From positions 1 through 64,000 of the forward strand of contig NZ_AWNH01000098.1 of assembly GCF_000482245.1 (NCBI RefSeq): DNA of 64,000 bases, read 5' to 3'. The notes under the pieces are model-generated. The model did not search any database, was not told the origin of the DNA, and saw only the letters and a list, made by a program, of their open reading frames with translations. Shown piece by piece: positions 37,776 through 45,910 of the stretch (position 1 is its first letter; each line of letters opens with the position of its first letter). This DNA is from Leptolyngbya sp. Heron Island J. Lineage in GTDB: Bacteria; Cyanobacteriota; Cyanobacteriia; Phormidesmidales; Phormidesmidaceae. A program made the translations under genes and the position numbers.

Positions 37776-38957
37776 TCAGAAAATATCAGCCGGATCAGCC
37801 GCATGCAGACGACGAGTGGCAATGGCCCCCGACACATTACACATCACCAACGTCAGCAAAAACACCACAAATGTCCGGCTCACAGGCATCGCAATCGGTA
37901 AGGCTGTGGCCGCTGCTGTCAGCTGATAGGCTCCCAGGGCAATTGCCAAACTTGGCCAAAACCCTAAAAACGAGAGAATCAAGGCTTCTTCAAACACCAC
38001 GCCGAGGAGATAACTGTTGCGATATCCCATCGCCTTAAATGTGGCATACTCTGCCAGGTGACTATTCACATCCGTGGACAATACCTGATAGACAATCACC
38101 ACACCAACAATAAAACCCATGGCCGTTCCCAAGCCAAACACAAAGCCAATGGGAGAGTTTGCTTGAATCTCAGCTAACTCAAACTCAATATAGCCCTCAT
38201 GGGTGAGCACTAGTACATCGTCAGATAACCGAGACATTAATTGTTGTCTGACCTGCTCAATGTCATACCCAGACTCGACATTCACTAATCCTAGACTGAC
38301 CGCTCCCGGCTGACGTTTTGGAAAAAAGCGCAAAAAGTTTTGATCGCTGGTGATTAAGGCTCCATCATCGGAAAACGATGCCCCGACCGTAAATAGCCCG
38401 GAGATATGCGCCGTATTGACCCCAATCTCCGTACTCGCAGGCTGCCCCGCTGCTACCTGGGCAATCATCTCTTGATAATCCCCCCGTGAGGCCTGGTCAA
38501 ACAACACATGGTAAGGCATCCGAGTGGCGGCAATCTTGGCATTGACTTCCGGTAAATCAAAAGCGGGACGATTGGGATTCTGCCCCACAATCATCATTGA
38601 TGTCTTTTTGCGAGTCTGGGGATTTCGCCATTGCACAGAGCCGATATAGAGCGCATCAGCGGCACTCACCCCTGGCACATCTTGGGCCTGGTATAACCGT
38701 CGTCTAGGAAAGGTGCGCAGTTGACCAAAGTTCTTGGCCTGGGTGTTAATCAGAACAATATCTGCCTGTAGCGTGCGAGGATACTGGGTGTTGGTTTTAT
38801 AGAGCGCGTCTGAGAAACCCAACTGCATAAAGATCAGCACGTCAGCAAAGGTGATACCTGCGATCGCAGTCAACAACCGTACCGGATCGTGTTTCAACTG
38901 CAACAATCCCAGGGCCGTTCGTTCTTGCAGCGCTTTGACAATCTTGAGAGGATGCAT
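37776..38957 (-). CDS. devC: ABC exporter permease, DevC family
   Basis: The protein has 393 residues: a MacB/FtsX-like permease with one TM helix near the N-terminus (LLTAIAGITFADVLIFMQLG), a large periplasmic domain (~45-265) and three C-terminal helices (FGLGTAMGFIVGVVIVYQVL; LGVVFEEALILSFLGFWPSL; SRTFVVFLLTLVMCNVSGAI). It starts five bases after devB ends. The gap to devA is 113 bases and shows no terminator. Confidence 0.93.
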   Translation of the reverse strand: MHPLKIVKALQERTALGLLQLKHDPVRLLTAIAGITFADVLIFMQLGFSDALYKTNTQYPRTLQADIVLINTQAKNFGQLRTFPRRRLYQAQDVPGVSAADALYIGSVQWRNPQTRKKTSMMIVGQNPNRPAFDLPEVNAKIAATRMPYHVLFDQASRGDYQEMIAQVAAGQPASTEIGVNTAHISGLFTVGASFSDDGALITSDQNFLRFFPKRQPGAVSLGLVNVESGYDIEQVRQQLMSRLSDDVLVLTHEGYIEFELAEIQANSPIGFVFGLGTAMGFIVGVVIVYQVLSTDVNSHLAEYATFKAMGYRNSYLLGVVFEEALILSFLGFWPSLAIALGAYQLTAAATALPIAMPVSRTFVVFLLTLVMCNVSGAIATRRLHAADPADIF

Positions 38958-38962
38958 ATTCT

Positions 38963-40159
38963 CTACTCCATCTGAATAGTCGTCGTTACCTGTAAATTGG
39001 TCAGCGCCGCCACCGTCTCACTATCATCCTCATCCATCTGAATATGCACCTCGACCACTTTGGCATCGATGTTTGCTGCCGGGTCTTCGTTAATCACATC
39101 CTGAGCTTTCACCTGCAGACCAATACGCTGAACTGTTCCCTGCAAAACTTCGTCCATGACGGGGGTTATTATCGCCACCGGCTGACCGATTTTCACCTTG
39201 GTAATATCGTCTTGATAGACATCGGCCACCACTAACATTTGCTGAGTTTGACCCAGGGTAGCAATACCGTCATTACCAATGGTCTCTCCTGCCAGGGTGT
39301 GAATCTCCAGGACCTGGCCATTGGCAGGAGAACGTACATAGGATTGGTCGAGATTGGCCTGGGCTTCGGCAACACTTGCGATCGCAGACTGCACCTCTGC
39401 CTCTGCTGCATCCACGTCCACCGGACGCACTTCCGCAATCCGGTCGAGGGTAGCCCTGGCTTGGGTAATCTGCTCTTGCCCCGTTGACTCAATCCGACTG
39501 AGGGCCGCTTGGGCCTCCTGGAGCTGACGCTGAGCCGTCGTATAGGTCAGCTGCTTACTATCTCGCTGGGAGGCAGACACCGCCCCTTGCTGATAAAGCG
39601 TCTCATAGCGTTGGGCCTCCAGCTGGGCATTTTGCACCTCAGCATCTAGACGGGCAACCGTTGCCCGTTGAGCACTGACATTACCCGCCTGATTTGCCTC
39701 CAGTCGGGCAATTTCTGCCTCCTGGGCCTGAATTTCCCCGGTCTGGGCACCGGCTTTTACCTGGGCTAGTTGAGCGCGGGCGATTTGCACCTGCTGTTCG
39801 GCTTTTTGGAAAGCAGCTTCCATGCGATCGTGATTATCCAAAATCGCAATGACCTGTCCCTGCTCCACCACATCCCCCTCTGCCACTAAAAGCGCTTGAA
39901 TTCGACTTTCTTGAGCAGAGGTGGGAGCCGTCAGCTGAATGATTTCTCCCTCCGGCTCTAAGCGCCCCAAGGCCGTTACAGTAGTAATTTCCGGCAGGAC
40001 AGCTACCGGCTCTTCTTCTGGAGCCTGGATGCCGCGCCATGCCATCACACCCATGACACCCAAAATCACAGTCCCTAGAACAACTAACCAACGGCGGTTT
40101 ATAGCAACGGATTGATGACGTAACACAGTTAGATTCATAGAGTTTTTGTCACTCAGCAT
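38963..40159 (-). CDS. devB: ABC exporter membrane-fusion protein, DevB family
   Basis: A 398-residue HlyD/DevB-type adaptor: one TM helix (RRWLVVLGTVILGVMGVMAW, ~23-42), a biotinyl/lipoyl-like half (VEQGQVIAILDNHDRMEA), a long coiled-coil hairpin (AQLAQVKAGAQTGEIQAQEA; RIESTGQEQITQARATL), then the beta-barrel (ANGQVLEIHTLAGETIG). Two ATGs (40159, 40138) are possible. It heads the devBCA run. The palindromic operator lies 9 bases upstream of the ATG, so the divergent TetR very likely represses this operon. Confidence 0.92.
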   Translation of the reverse strand: MLSDKNSMNLTVLRHQSVAINRRWLVVLGTVILGVMGVMAWRGIQAPEEEPVAVLPEITTVTALGRLEPEGEIIQLTAPTSAQESRIQALLVAEGDVVEQGQVIAILDNHDRMEAAFQKAEQQVQIARAQLAQVKAGAQTGEIQAQEAEIARLEANQAGNVSAQRATVARLDAEVQNAQLEAQRYETLYQQGAVSASQRDSKQLTYTTAQRQLQEAQAALSRIESTGQEQITQARATLDRIAEVRPVDVDAAEAEVQSAIASVAEAQANLDQSYVRSPANGQVLEIHTLAGETIGNDGIATLGQTQQMLVVADVYQDDITKVKIGQPVAIITPVMDEVLQGTVQRIGLQVKAQDVINEDPAANIDAKVVEVHIQMDEDDSETVAALTNLQVTTTIQME

Positions 40160-40167
40160 GGCTTTAT

Positions 40168-40188
40168 TTTACTAAACCGTTTAGTAAA
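40168..40188. promoter_or_regulatory. TetR operator between devB and tetR
   Basis: TTTACTAAAC, one central base, GTTTAGTAAA: a perfect 10-base inverted repeat. A further half site TTTAGTAAA occurs at 40207. It lies in the divergent region between devB and the TetR gene, the expected place for a shared operator. Confidence 0.78.
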
Positions 40189-40243
40189 GTCAATACAATT
40201 CCACCATTTAGTAAAATTAGATGCCGTACCCGGAGCTGTTTGA

Positions 40244-40888
40244 GTGACCCCCACTGTCCCATCTGCCAACTCAGATCCCAAAGTTGACAAAGCCAATGCC
40301 ATCTTGGCAGGGGCCTTTGAAGTATTTACCAGCCAGGGGTTTGCAGCAGCGAGTATGGCCCGCATTGCCAAAGCAGCAGGCGTATCGAAACCGACGCTCT
40401 ACAGCTACTTTCAAGACAAAGAGGGGTTATTCATCGCAGTAGTGCAACAGCTGCTGCACAAAAGCAATCACATGGCATTGAGCTTGCCGGTGGTGGCTGA
40501 AATGCCCCCATCCCCTGAAGCCCCATTGCGCGCCATGGCCACCTCTTTTTTAAGTGAAGCGGCTAGCAATAAGCCATTCTTGACACTAATGCGGTTGATT
40601 ATTGGCGAGTCTGAGCAGTTTCCTGAGCTGGCTCAAACATTTGTGCGGGTATTAACTAAACCTTTTTTAGAAAAGCTCACGGCCTATCTGGCGAACCATC
40701 CTCAGCTGGAGTTTGCCGACCCAGAGGTTGCAGCTCGGACATTTGCAGGTGCGATGGTGCATTACTTGATTGTGCAGGAGATGCTGGGTGGGAAAAATAT
40801 GATGCCGCTGGAGTGCGATCGCATGGTCGACGGCCTCATCGACCTGATGATGGCCGGAGGTCACTACCAGGCAGAAAGCACCCAGTAG
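40244..40888 (+). CDS. TetR/AcrR family regulator
   Basis: The protein has 214 residues from a GTG start. The helix-turn-helix is KANAILAGAFEVFTSQGFAA, ASMARIAKAAGVSKPTLYSYF, QDKEGLF. The C-domain resembles the TetR_C_7/AefR group (FLTLMRLIIGESEQFPELA). It is divergent from devBCA, with an operator between, so it probably controls that exporter and itself. The antiporter gene follows 40 bases after its stop and might be in the same transcript. Confidence 0.92.
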   Translation: MTPTVPSANSDPKVDKANAILAGAFEVFTSQGFAAASMARIAKAAGVSKPTLYSYFQDKEGLFIAVVQQLLHKSNHMALSLPVVAEMPPSPEAPLRAMATSFLSEAASNKPFLTLMRLIIGESEQFPELAQTFVRVLTKPFLEKLTAYLANHPQLEFADPEVAARTFAGAMVHYLIVQEMLGGKNMMPLECDRMVDGLIDLMMAGGHYQAESTQ

Positions 40889-40928
40889 AAGAACGGTATG
40901 GTGATGACTGCCCTTAGTCATCTCCCCA

Positions 40929-42551
40929 ATGCTAGAAAGCATCATCTGGATACTCCTCACAGGCTTTTTCGCCGGACAGCTCGCTCGCAGGCTCAAAGCT
41001 CCAGCCCTGGTCGGCATGGTTCTCGCAGGCATCTTGCTCGGGCCTCAGGTTGCCAACCGACTCAGTCCTGGAGTACTAAATGCTGCCGACTCCCTGCGCA
41101 CCATCGCCGTCATGGTGATCCTGATGAAAGCGGGGCTGGGGCTAGATCGCGACAAATTAGCCCAGCAAGGTACCGTCGCCCTGCGCCTTGGCTTCTTGCC
41201 CGCCACCTGCGAAGCCATCGCCGTTGCCCTAGCCGCTATCTGGCTTTTCCAATTTGATTTAGCCACCGGCCTCCTGCTCGGCTGCATCCTCGGAGCAGAA
41301 TCTCCCGCCGTCATCGTGCCCGGCATGCTACGGCTCAAGAGCCTGGGCTGGGGCGTCAAAAAAGGCATTCCCGACGCTATTTTGACCGGCAGTGCCCTGT
41401 CCGATGTGCTGCTATTGCTGGTGTTTAGTCTATTGTTAGCCTTTCTCACCCAAGAAACCGCTACAGGGATGACATTGGGCAGTCTCAGTCTCAGTCCTGT
41501 ACAACTACTACCGCTACAGGTTGTTCTACAAGTCAGTTTAGGAATTCTGTTAGGCTGGCTCACTGCTCGTTTCTTAGTGATATTGCTAGCCAAACAAAAC
41601 TGGACCCAGAATGCTGTCCAAGATGGCCTTGTTGCCGCCAGTGTTGCATTATTGCTTGTTGTCCTTGCAGAACATATTCCCCTTTTCTCTGGTTATTTAG
41701 CCGTTATGGCCACCGGATTCTTTCTGATTGAACTAGACGCTCCCCTAGCAAGGCGACTCAGAGAAGGGTTCAACAGTCTATGGATTATCGCTGAGATTAT
41801 CTTGTTTGTGTTGTTGGGAGCCAGTATTCAGCTCAATGTGTTAGAGGATACTCTCCTCGTTGGGCTGTTAATATTAGCCATCGGCACATTCGTGGGACGA
41901 TCTCTCGGTTGGTATCTCGCTACGTTAGGCAGCAACTGGACTAGCAGAGAACGCCTGTTTTTACTCTCAGGCAATTCTGCAAAAGCTACGGTACAAGCAG
42001 CGATTGGAGCGATTCCCCTAGCGCAAGGTGTTACTGGAGGCGACACAATTCTTGCCCTAGCGGCCCTATCGATTTTAGTTACAGCTCCCTTAGGTGCCTG
42101 GGCCATTCCCACCTTTGCACCTAAGCTGTTAGAACGGGGTGAGGTAGACCCAACCAAAGTCTCTGTAAATCGCCATATTGTTCTGCTGGCAGCAGTTGAC
42201 ACCTCTCCGCTAGCTGAGCAAGTTCTCACAAAAGCAGCTGACCTGGCCCGTCGATGTGATGGTGATGTAGTGGTTTTACATGTCTCGCGTATTGACGATC
42301 CTCAAGGTATCAAATACTTAAAACAACAGGCTAAACAACACTTAGCCGACATTCGCCACCAGTTTATTACTACATCTGGGGCCATCCCAACGGAAATTCT
42401 ACGCATCGCTCAAGACTACGGAACAGCCGAAATTGTCATGGGTAAGCGAGGACATCGCTATCTAGAAAACTTTCTCGTTGGCTCCGTTTCACGCACAGTC
42501 GTAGAAACTAGCCCTCTACCAGTTGTCATTGTAGAAGCAACGTCAAAGTAA
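40929..42551 (+). CDS. cation:proton antiporter fused to a universal stress domain
   Basis: The protein has 540 residues. About twelve TM helices (residues 1-400) belong to the CPA monovalent cation/proton antiporter fold: AGQLARRLKAPALVGMVLAG, GLGLDRDKLAQQG, AESPAVIVPGMLRL, LSGNSAKATVQAAIGAIPLA. Residues ~410-540 form a UspA domain (HIVLLAAVDTSPLAEQVLTK; AEIVMGKRGHRYLENFLVGS, with the Gly-rich ATP loop G-x-x-G-x9-GS). The fusion suggests that nucleotide binding or stress modulates ion exchange. Sodium or potassium cannot be chosen from sequence. Confidence 0.9.
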   Translation: MLESIIWILLTGFFAGQLARRLKAPALVGMVLAGILLGPQVANRLSPGVLNAADSLRTIAVMVILMKAGLGLDRDKLAQQGTVALRLGFLPATCEAIAVALAAIWLFQFDLATGLLLGCILGAESPAVIVPGMLRLKSLGWGVKKGIPDAILTGSALSDVLLLLVFSLLLAFLTQETATGMTLGSLSLSPVQLLPLQVVLQVSLGILLGWLTARFLVILLAKQNWTQNAVQDGLVAASVALLLVVLAEHIPLFSGYLAVMATGFFLIELDAPLARRLREGFNSLWIIAEIILFVLLGASIQLNVLEDTLLVGLLILAIGTFVGRSLGWYLATLGSNWTSRERLFLLSGNSAKATVQAAIGAIPLAQGVTGGDTILALAALSILVTAPLGAWAIPTFAPKLLERGEVDPTKVSVNRHIVLLAAVDTSPLAEQVLTKAADLARRCDGDVVVLHVSRIDDPQGIKYLKQQAKQHLADIRHQFITTSGAIPTEILRIAQDYGTAEIVMGKRGHRYLENFLVGSVSRTVVETSPLPVVIVEATSK

Positions 42552-42554
42552 AGT

Positions 42555-42941
42555 TTAGCGGGCAATGGTTTTCTGCTGCAACCATTCTATGAATGCTGCG
42601 CGAGCCATTTCGCCTGATGCCAGTGCCAGTATAATAGTCTCTTGTTCGTTTACCGACGCGCCAATTTCTGCACCATTCAAAATCAGGAAAGTTTCCAATG
42701 CCCCATGCCCTACACGTTTGTTTCCATCTATGAACGGATGATTGATAATGATGGCCAATCCTAGGGCGGCTGATTTTTCCAGTAGGCTTGGGTAAAGCTC
42801 CTCTCCTCCAAAAATCATTTTGGGTTGAGTAATCGCTGATGCCAATAAACCAAAATCTCGAATACCTAATGCTCCCCCAGATTGTTCAATTATCCTGCAA
42901 TGTAGCTCTAATACTTCGATTAGCGTTAGATAACGCATCAT
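42555..42941 (-). CDS. doc: Doc-type (Fic fold) toxin
   Basis: The protein has 128 residues. The core motif is HPFIDGNKRVGHGALETFL (H-x-F-x-D-GN-K-R), the Doc variant with Lys where Fic enzymes have Gly. Doc proteins phosphorylate EF-Tu and stop growth. The N-terminus (YLTLIEVLELHCRIIEQSGG) also fits the death-on-curing family. Its ATG overlaps the antitoxin stop by four bases, so the two are coupled. Its end is three bases from the antiporter end. Confidence 0.88.
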   Translation of the reverse strand: MMRYLTLIEVLELHCRIIEQSGGALGIRDFGLLASAITQPKMIFGGEELYPSLLEKSAALGLAIIINHPFIDGNKRVGHGALETFLILNGAEIGASVNEQETIILALASGEMARAAFIEWLQQKTIAR

Positions 42942-43135
42942 GCTAAACGCTGATACAGTTCAGCATTTTTCTCCAGGACATAATCAGCTGCGTTGACGAA
43001 ATCAGTGTTCTGAGAACTTATCCAGTTTTCTAAGCTGGAGCGTAAAAGCACCTCAAGAGGAATACCATGGGCGTTGGCTAACTCTTGTAGGTTTTTTAGA
43101 TGGCTATCTGGAAGCTCAATGGTGATGGAAGCCAT
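42938..43135 (-). CDS. ribbon-helix-helix antitoxin for Doc
   Basis: The protein has 65 residues. SITIELPDSHLKNLQELANA gives the strand-helix of a ribbon-helix-helix fold, followed by HGIPLEVLLRSSLENWISS and an acidic tail for toxin binding. It precedes doc with a four-base overlap. An integron-like attC site lies 133 bases upstream at 43268-43331. Confidence 0.75.
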   Translation of the reverse strand: MASITIELPDSHLKNLQELANAHGIPLEVLLRSSLENWISSQNTDFVNAADYVLEKNAELYQRLA

Positions 43136-43267
43136 AGGTATTAAATGGGTGACTTGCCTATGTAAAGGATATCATTTGTACCTGAGCAGCTAGTTTGTTA
43201 TGCAGGTGATATGAACTGTCGTCGTCTCGGATACTCAAAAATAGTTAGCTCTTATATTAGCGCTGCT

Positions 43268-43331
43268 GTCTAACGCCAGCCTCAGCCGCTGCGAGCGTAG
43301 CGAGCGGTCGGGCTGAAGGCGTTCGTTAGGC
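43268..43331 (-). other. integron attC site 1 (after GNAT gene)
   Basis: The outer boxes are GTCTAAC (43268-43274) and GTTAGGC (43325-43331), both fitting RYYYAAC/GTTRRRY. Between them the inner arms pair (GCCTCAGCC with GGCTGAAGGC) with one extra A in the right arm, giving the extra-helical base, and AGCG/CGCT form the inner hairpin. The extra base places L'' on the right, so the site reads R''-L''-L'-R' on the minus strand, in the same sense as the GNAT gene before it. Confidence 0.78.
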
Positions 43332-43383
43332 GATTGATTGCGGGTTGATTTGGTGCCTGGAAAATAATTCTATCCCGACCCCT

Positions 43384-44058
43384 TTAATTCCGAAAGGATT
43401 GTCCGTTCGACCGCTTACTTAGGGCAGATAATTGCTCTAAATCTAGTTCGTAAATATACGTTTTGCCCGATTTGCCAGAAAATTCCTTGAGAAGTGGAGA
43501 ATAAAAATCACCTTTAACTGAAAATCCTAAATGGTTATAGAAACCATAATTACTTTCAGCATCGGTCTCAAGCACCACCTTTTTTACTTCATTTTCAACA
43601 CAAGATTCGATGAAAGTATTTACAAGTTCTTTTCCCCATCCTTTCCCCTGGCTATCTGGATCGACTACCAATAGTAAAATTTCACTATCTATCTCATTTT
43701 CAGCTTTCCTCCTGTTTGTTTCATGAAGGTAGATCTTATGGAAATAGGATAGTTTTCTTTTTAAGGACACACCTGGAATGAAAAACAATTTGCTCATGAT
43801 CTTTAGTTGACCGACAAGTCCACTGTAATCTGATTTTCTTCGTGGTAGATTTTCCACTCTTCCAAACAAAAAACCACATGGCTTTTTGTTTACATCAACT
43901 ACTTTAATGAAATTACTTAGTGCCAATGGACTGGCGACATATATTTGCGAAAAGACCTTAGCGAGTTCTGGTGGGTAAAAATGCTTATCAAAATGCCAAA
44001 CTCTATTTACGAGATATTGACAATATTCAAAATCTGACTCTCTGTAATTTCGAATCAT
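43384..44058 (-). CDS. GNAT-family acetyltransferase, cassette gene
   Basis: The protein has 224 residues with the GNAT fold. The acetyl-CoA motif is LLVVDPDSQGKGWGKELVN (motif A, Q/R-x-x-G-x-G/A), followed by VVLETDAESNYGFYNHLGF (motif B). AAGGAG lies six bases upstream of the ATG, and the gene starts 25 bases from one attC and ends 53 bases from the other, typical integron-cassette spacing. It looks clearly AT-richer than its neighbours, suggesting foreign origin. The substrate is unknown; similar cassette GNATs may modify antibiotics or polyamines, but nothing here shows that. Confidence 0.88.
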   Translation of the reverse strand: MIRNYRESDFEYCQYLVNRVWHFDKHFYPPELAKVFSQIYVASPLALSNFIKVVDVNKKPCGFLFGRVENLPRRKSDYSGLVGQLKIMSKLFFIPGVSLKRKLSYFHKIYLHETNRRKAENEIDSEILLLVVDPDSQGKGWGKELVNTFIESCVENEVKKVVLETDAESNYGFYNHLGFSVKGDFYSPLLKEFSGKSGKTYIYELDLEQLSALSKRSNGQSFRN

Positions 44059-44082
44059 TTGCTTCTCCTTTATTTTTTTGCT

Positions 44083-44170
44083 GTCTAACGCCCCGGTTCA
44101 CCCGTGGCAGATTATTTCAATATATTCGCTGATCAACTGTACTCCATCGGGTGCAACCGGATAGTTAGGC
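44083..44170 (-). other. integron attC site 2 (after flavin oxidoreductase)
   Basis: The outer boxes are again GTCTAAC (44083-44089) and GTTAGGC (44164-44170). The inner arms are CCGGTT-CACCCG on the left and CGGGTGCAACCGG on the right; the right arm carries one extra base (C), the extra-helical position, so the site also faces the minus strand. The variable central ~50 bases are AT-rich. Same boxes, same orientation and different centre from site 1, as expected for two different cassettes. Confidence 0.78.
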
Positions 44171-44316
44171 GGAGATCGTAGAGGTAGGCTCCACTTCAGG
44201 CCGAGTCAACAGATAATCAACAACAGGCGTCACGACCCCGCTAGGGGGGGATAGACATGCCTTGGCATCTCCTGTCTTAGCGTCTCTGACGATGCCTTGA
44301 CACAGCCCCCCTTAGG

Positions 44317-45102
44317 CTAAAGTGGCAGCGCCTTCCGGTTCCTAGCCTTTCTCGCTTGGACCCAGTCAAAGAGGTTGCCGACTGCCTTCTTCAGTACGCC
44401 TAAGCGCACGGGATAGTAGTAGTCAGATTCGAACCAGCCCTTGTCTTTGTAGTATCGGTAGTCACAGTTGGTATCATCGAGCTCCAGTCGCATACTCGTT
44501 CGGGCCATCCTGAAACCCATGAGCTTGAACAACGTTGGCACCGGATAATCCAACTTAATTAGTCGTTTGTAGAACCGCTTACTATGCCTCGCAATCGCCC
44601 TGTCTATCTTCAGTTTTTCCGTCTCTGTCATCGGCTCAAGCGCCGTGAGACAACTCCCTTTGACAGTGTTGAATCCCAGAACTTTGCCGACCCAATCGAG
44701 GTAGCGTACAATCTTGTTGCCGCCGCAGATGCCTTGGGTAACAATGCTAGTGAAGGTCTTCCCGAAGAAGCGTGGGCGATGGCAGATAAAGGCAAGCCTG
44801 TCGAGGAATATCTTCATGATGGCGGAGACCTGGAACGCGTAGTTCGGAGATGCGAAGACCACGCCATCAGACGCCATCATTTTCTTGATGAGCACATCCC
44901 GGTCATCCTTCAAGGGACAGAACTCCTCACCCTTCTCAAAGCACAGCTTACAACCTCTACAAGTTCCAAGTTGATAATCGCTGAGGGCGACGATCTCGCA
45001 CTCAACATCACCTAGCGATTGCAGGTGATCCATGAATTTGCGGACGGCGTTGTATGTGTGCTTCTTTCGGGCGCTTCCAACGAACGCAGTGACTCTCTTC
45101 AT
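44317..45102 (-). CDS. flavodoxin-fold NAD(P)H-dependent oxidoreductase, cassette gene
   Basis: I choose the ATG at 45102 (MKRVTAFVGSARKKHTY) with GGAGG seven bases upstream; a longer frame to 45240 adds 46 unlikely residues. The protein has 261 residues. The flavin-phosphate loop is VGSARKKHTYNAV and the CRGCKLCFEKGEEFCPLKDD segment is typical of iron-sulfur flavoproteins and related NADPH-FMN reductases. Next come MASDGVVFASPNYAFQVSAI and FTSIVTQGICGG. It lies upstream of the GNAT gene on the same strand with an attC between them. The physiological substrate is unknown. Confidence 0.85.
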   Translation of the reverse strand: MKRVTAFVGSARKKHTYNAVRKFMDHLQSLGDVECEIVALSDYQLGTCRGCKLCFEKGEEFCPLKDDRDVLIKKMMASDGVVFASPNYAFQVSAIMKIFLDRLAFICHRPRFFGKTFTSIVTQGICGGNKIVRYLDWVGKVLGFNTVKGSCLTALEPMTETEKLKIDRAIARHSKRFYKRLIKLDYPVPTLFKLMGFRMARTSMRLELDDTNCDYRYYKDKGWFESDYYYPVRLGVLKKAVGNLFDWVQARKARNRKALPL

Positions 45103-45331
45103 GGGCTGACCTCCACAATCTCTCTCCATGCCTATAATTTCATCGAGTTGAGCGGCGCACTCAGAGACAAAAATATACCTCCTTCTTACATTTTGATCCT
45201 GGAACAAAAAGGTGAGGATTTTGTGAGGAAGGTAAAGCAACTGGCAGGATCTTGGCTAGATCAAGTCAATAATGGGAAATAGATTTTTACAGCAATTGTC
45301 GGTGCCGCATAACTACTATATATACGGAAAC

Positions 45332-45448
45332 TTTCTGGATAATACCTTTCAGACCGGAGTTATCCAGAAAGTTTCTGGATAACTCCCTATAAGCATATCG
45401 CCTAGAAAGTTTCTGGATAACACTCTCAGAGTCGTAGTTATCCAGAAA
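45332..45448. repeat. five copies of an 11-base motif forming two equal hairpins
   Basis: TTTCTGGATAA occurs at 45332, 45372-palindromic with 45360, 45410 and (inverted) 45438. The pairs 45332-45342/45360-45370 and 45410-45420/45438-45448 each enclose a loop of exactly 17 bases with related sequence (CTTTCAGACCGGAG and CTCTCAGAGTCGTAG). The middle copies are adjacent inverted (TTATCCAGAAA-G-TTTCTGGATAA). It lies just upstream of the cassette genes on their strand. It is not a CRISPR: repeats are too short and alternate in direction. Confidence 0.75.
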
Positions 45449-45745
45449 GCTTAACGTCTCTTTTACTAGTTCAAATACTATTGAGCCCACTAAACAATCA
45501 CACCCATGATGAGTGATGATTTAGTGGATCGCTAAGAATGTTCTTGCCCATTGGGGTCAATATCTGCTGTTTTTGACAGCTAAACCAGAGAAATGAGAAT
45601 TTTCCAGGTCAGAAGTATCCCCTAAGCGCCTTGATAACAGAGTCATACAGCCCATAACAGCCTGCTTGACGAAAGCCTAACCCCCAGTCTACAGTGACTC
45701 AATGCTGCAAGTGCAGCTGTTCTACTAGAACCTAATAACTTGGCA

Positions 45746-45910
45746 CCATCGGTAGGTGCTGCTACACCTAACCGATGGCTGACCCGCGGATTCCAGAGCA
45801 ATCCTTGGGCTGGGCTTATTATGCCTCAACCCCTGCGATTTGCCATGCATCGCGGGGGCTGAGCTGTTGGGTTCTGGCTTTCCTTATCGTTTCTCTGGAG
45901 AACCAGAACC
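45746..45910 (+). promoter_or_regulatory. structured 5' leader of a small ORF
   Basis: Three hairpins in a row. The first pairs CCATCGGT-AGGTG with CACCT-ACCGATGG (45746-45778). The second joins CCCCTGCGA near 45830 with TCGCGGGGG near 45850. The third pairs GGTTCTGG (45870-45877) with CCAGAACC (45903-45910), ending exactly at the ATG, with the ribosome-site-like GGAG in its loop. The last could control translation. The stretch 45491-45745 before it shows no gene. Confidence 0.5.

Noticed and set aside
42555-43135. Doc/RHH pair as a third integron cassette
   Set aside because: No attC-like site follows doc; it ends three bases from the antiporter gene. It may still be island-borne, but cassette status is not supported.
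45019-45282. 87-residue plus-strand frame opposite the oxidoreductase start
   Set aside because: Antisense to the oxidoreductase and its ribosome-site region; no recognisable domain.
45332-45448. Possible small CRISPR array (repeated 11-base motif with 17-base gaps)
   Set aside because: Repeats are too short and alternate in orientation, and the gaps are similar to each other, so they are hairpin loops and not spacers.
45287-45490. 67-residue minus-strand frame across the TTTCTGGATAA repeats
   Set aside because: It is created by the repeats, has no ribosome-binding site and no family resemblance.
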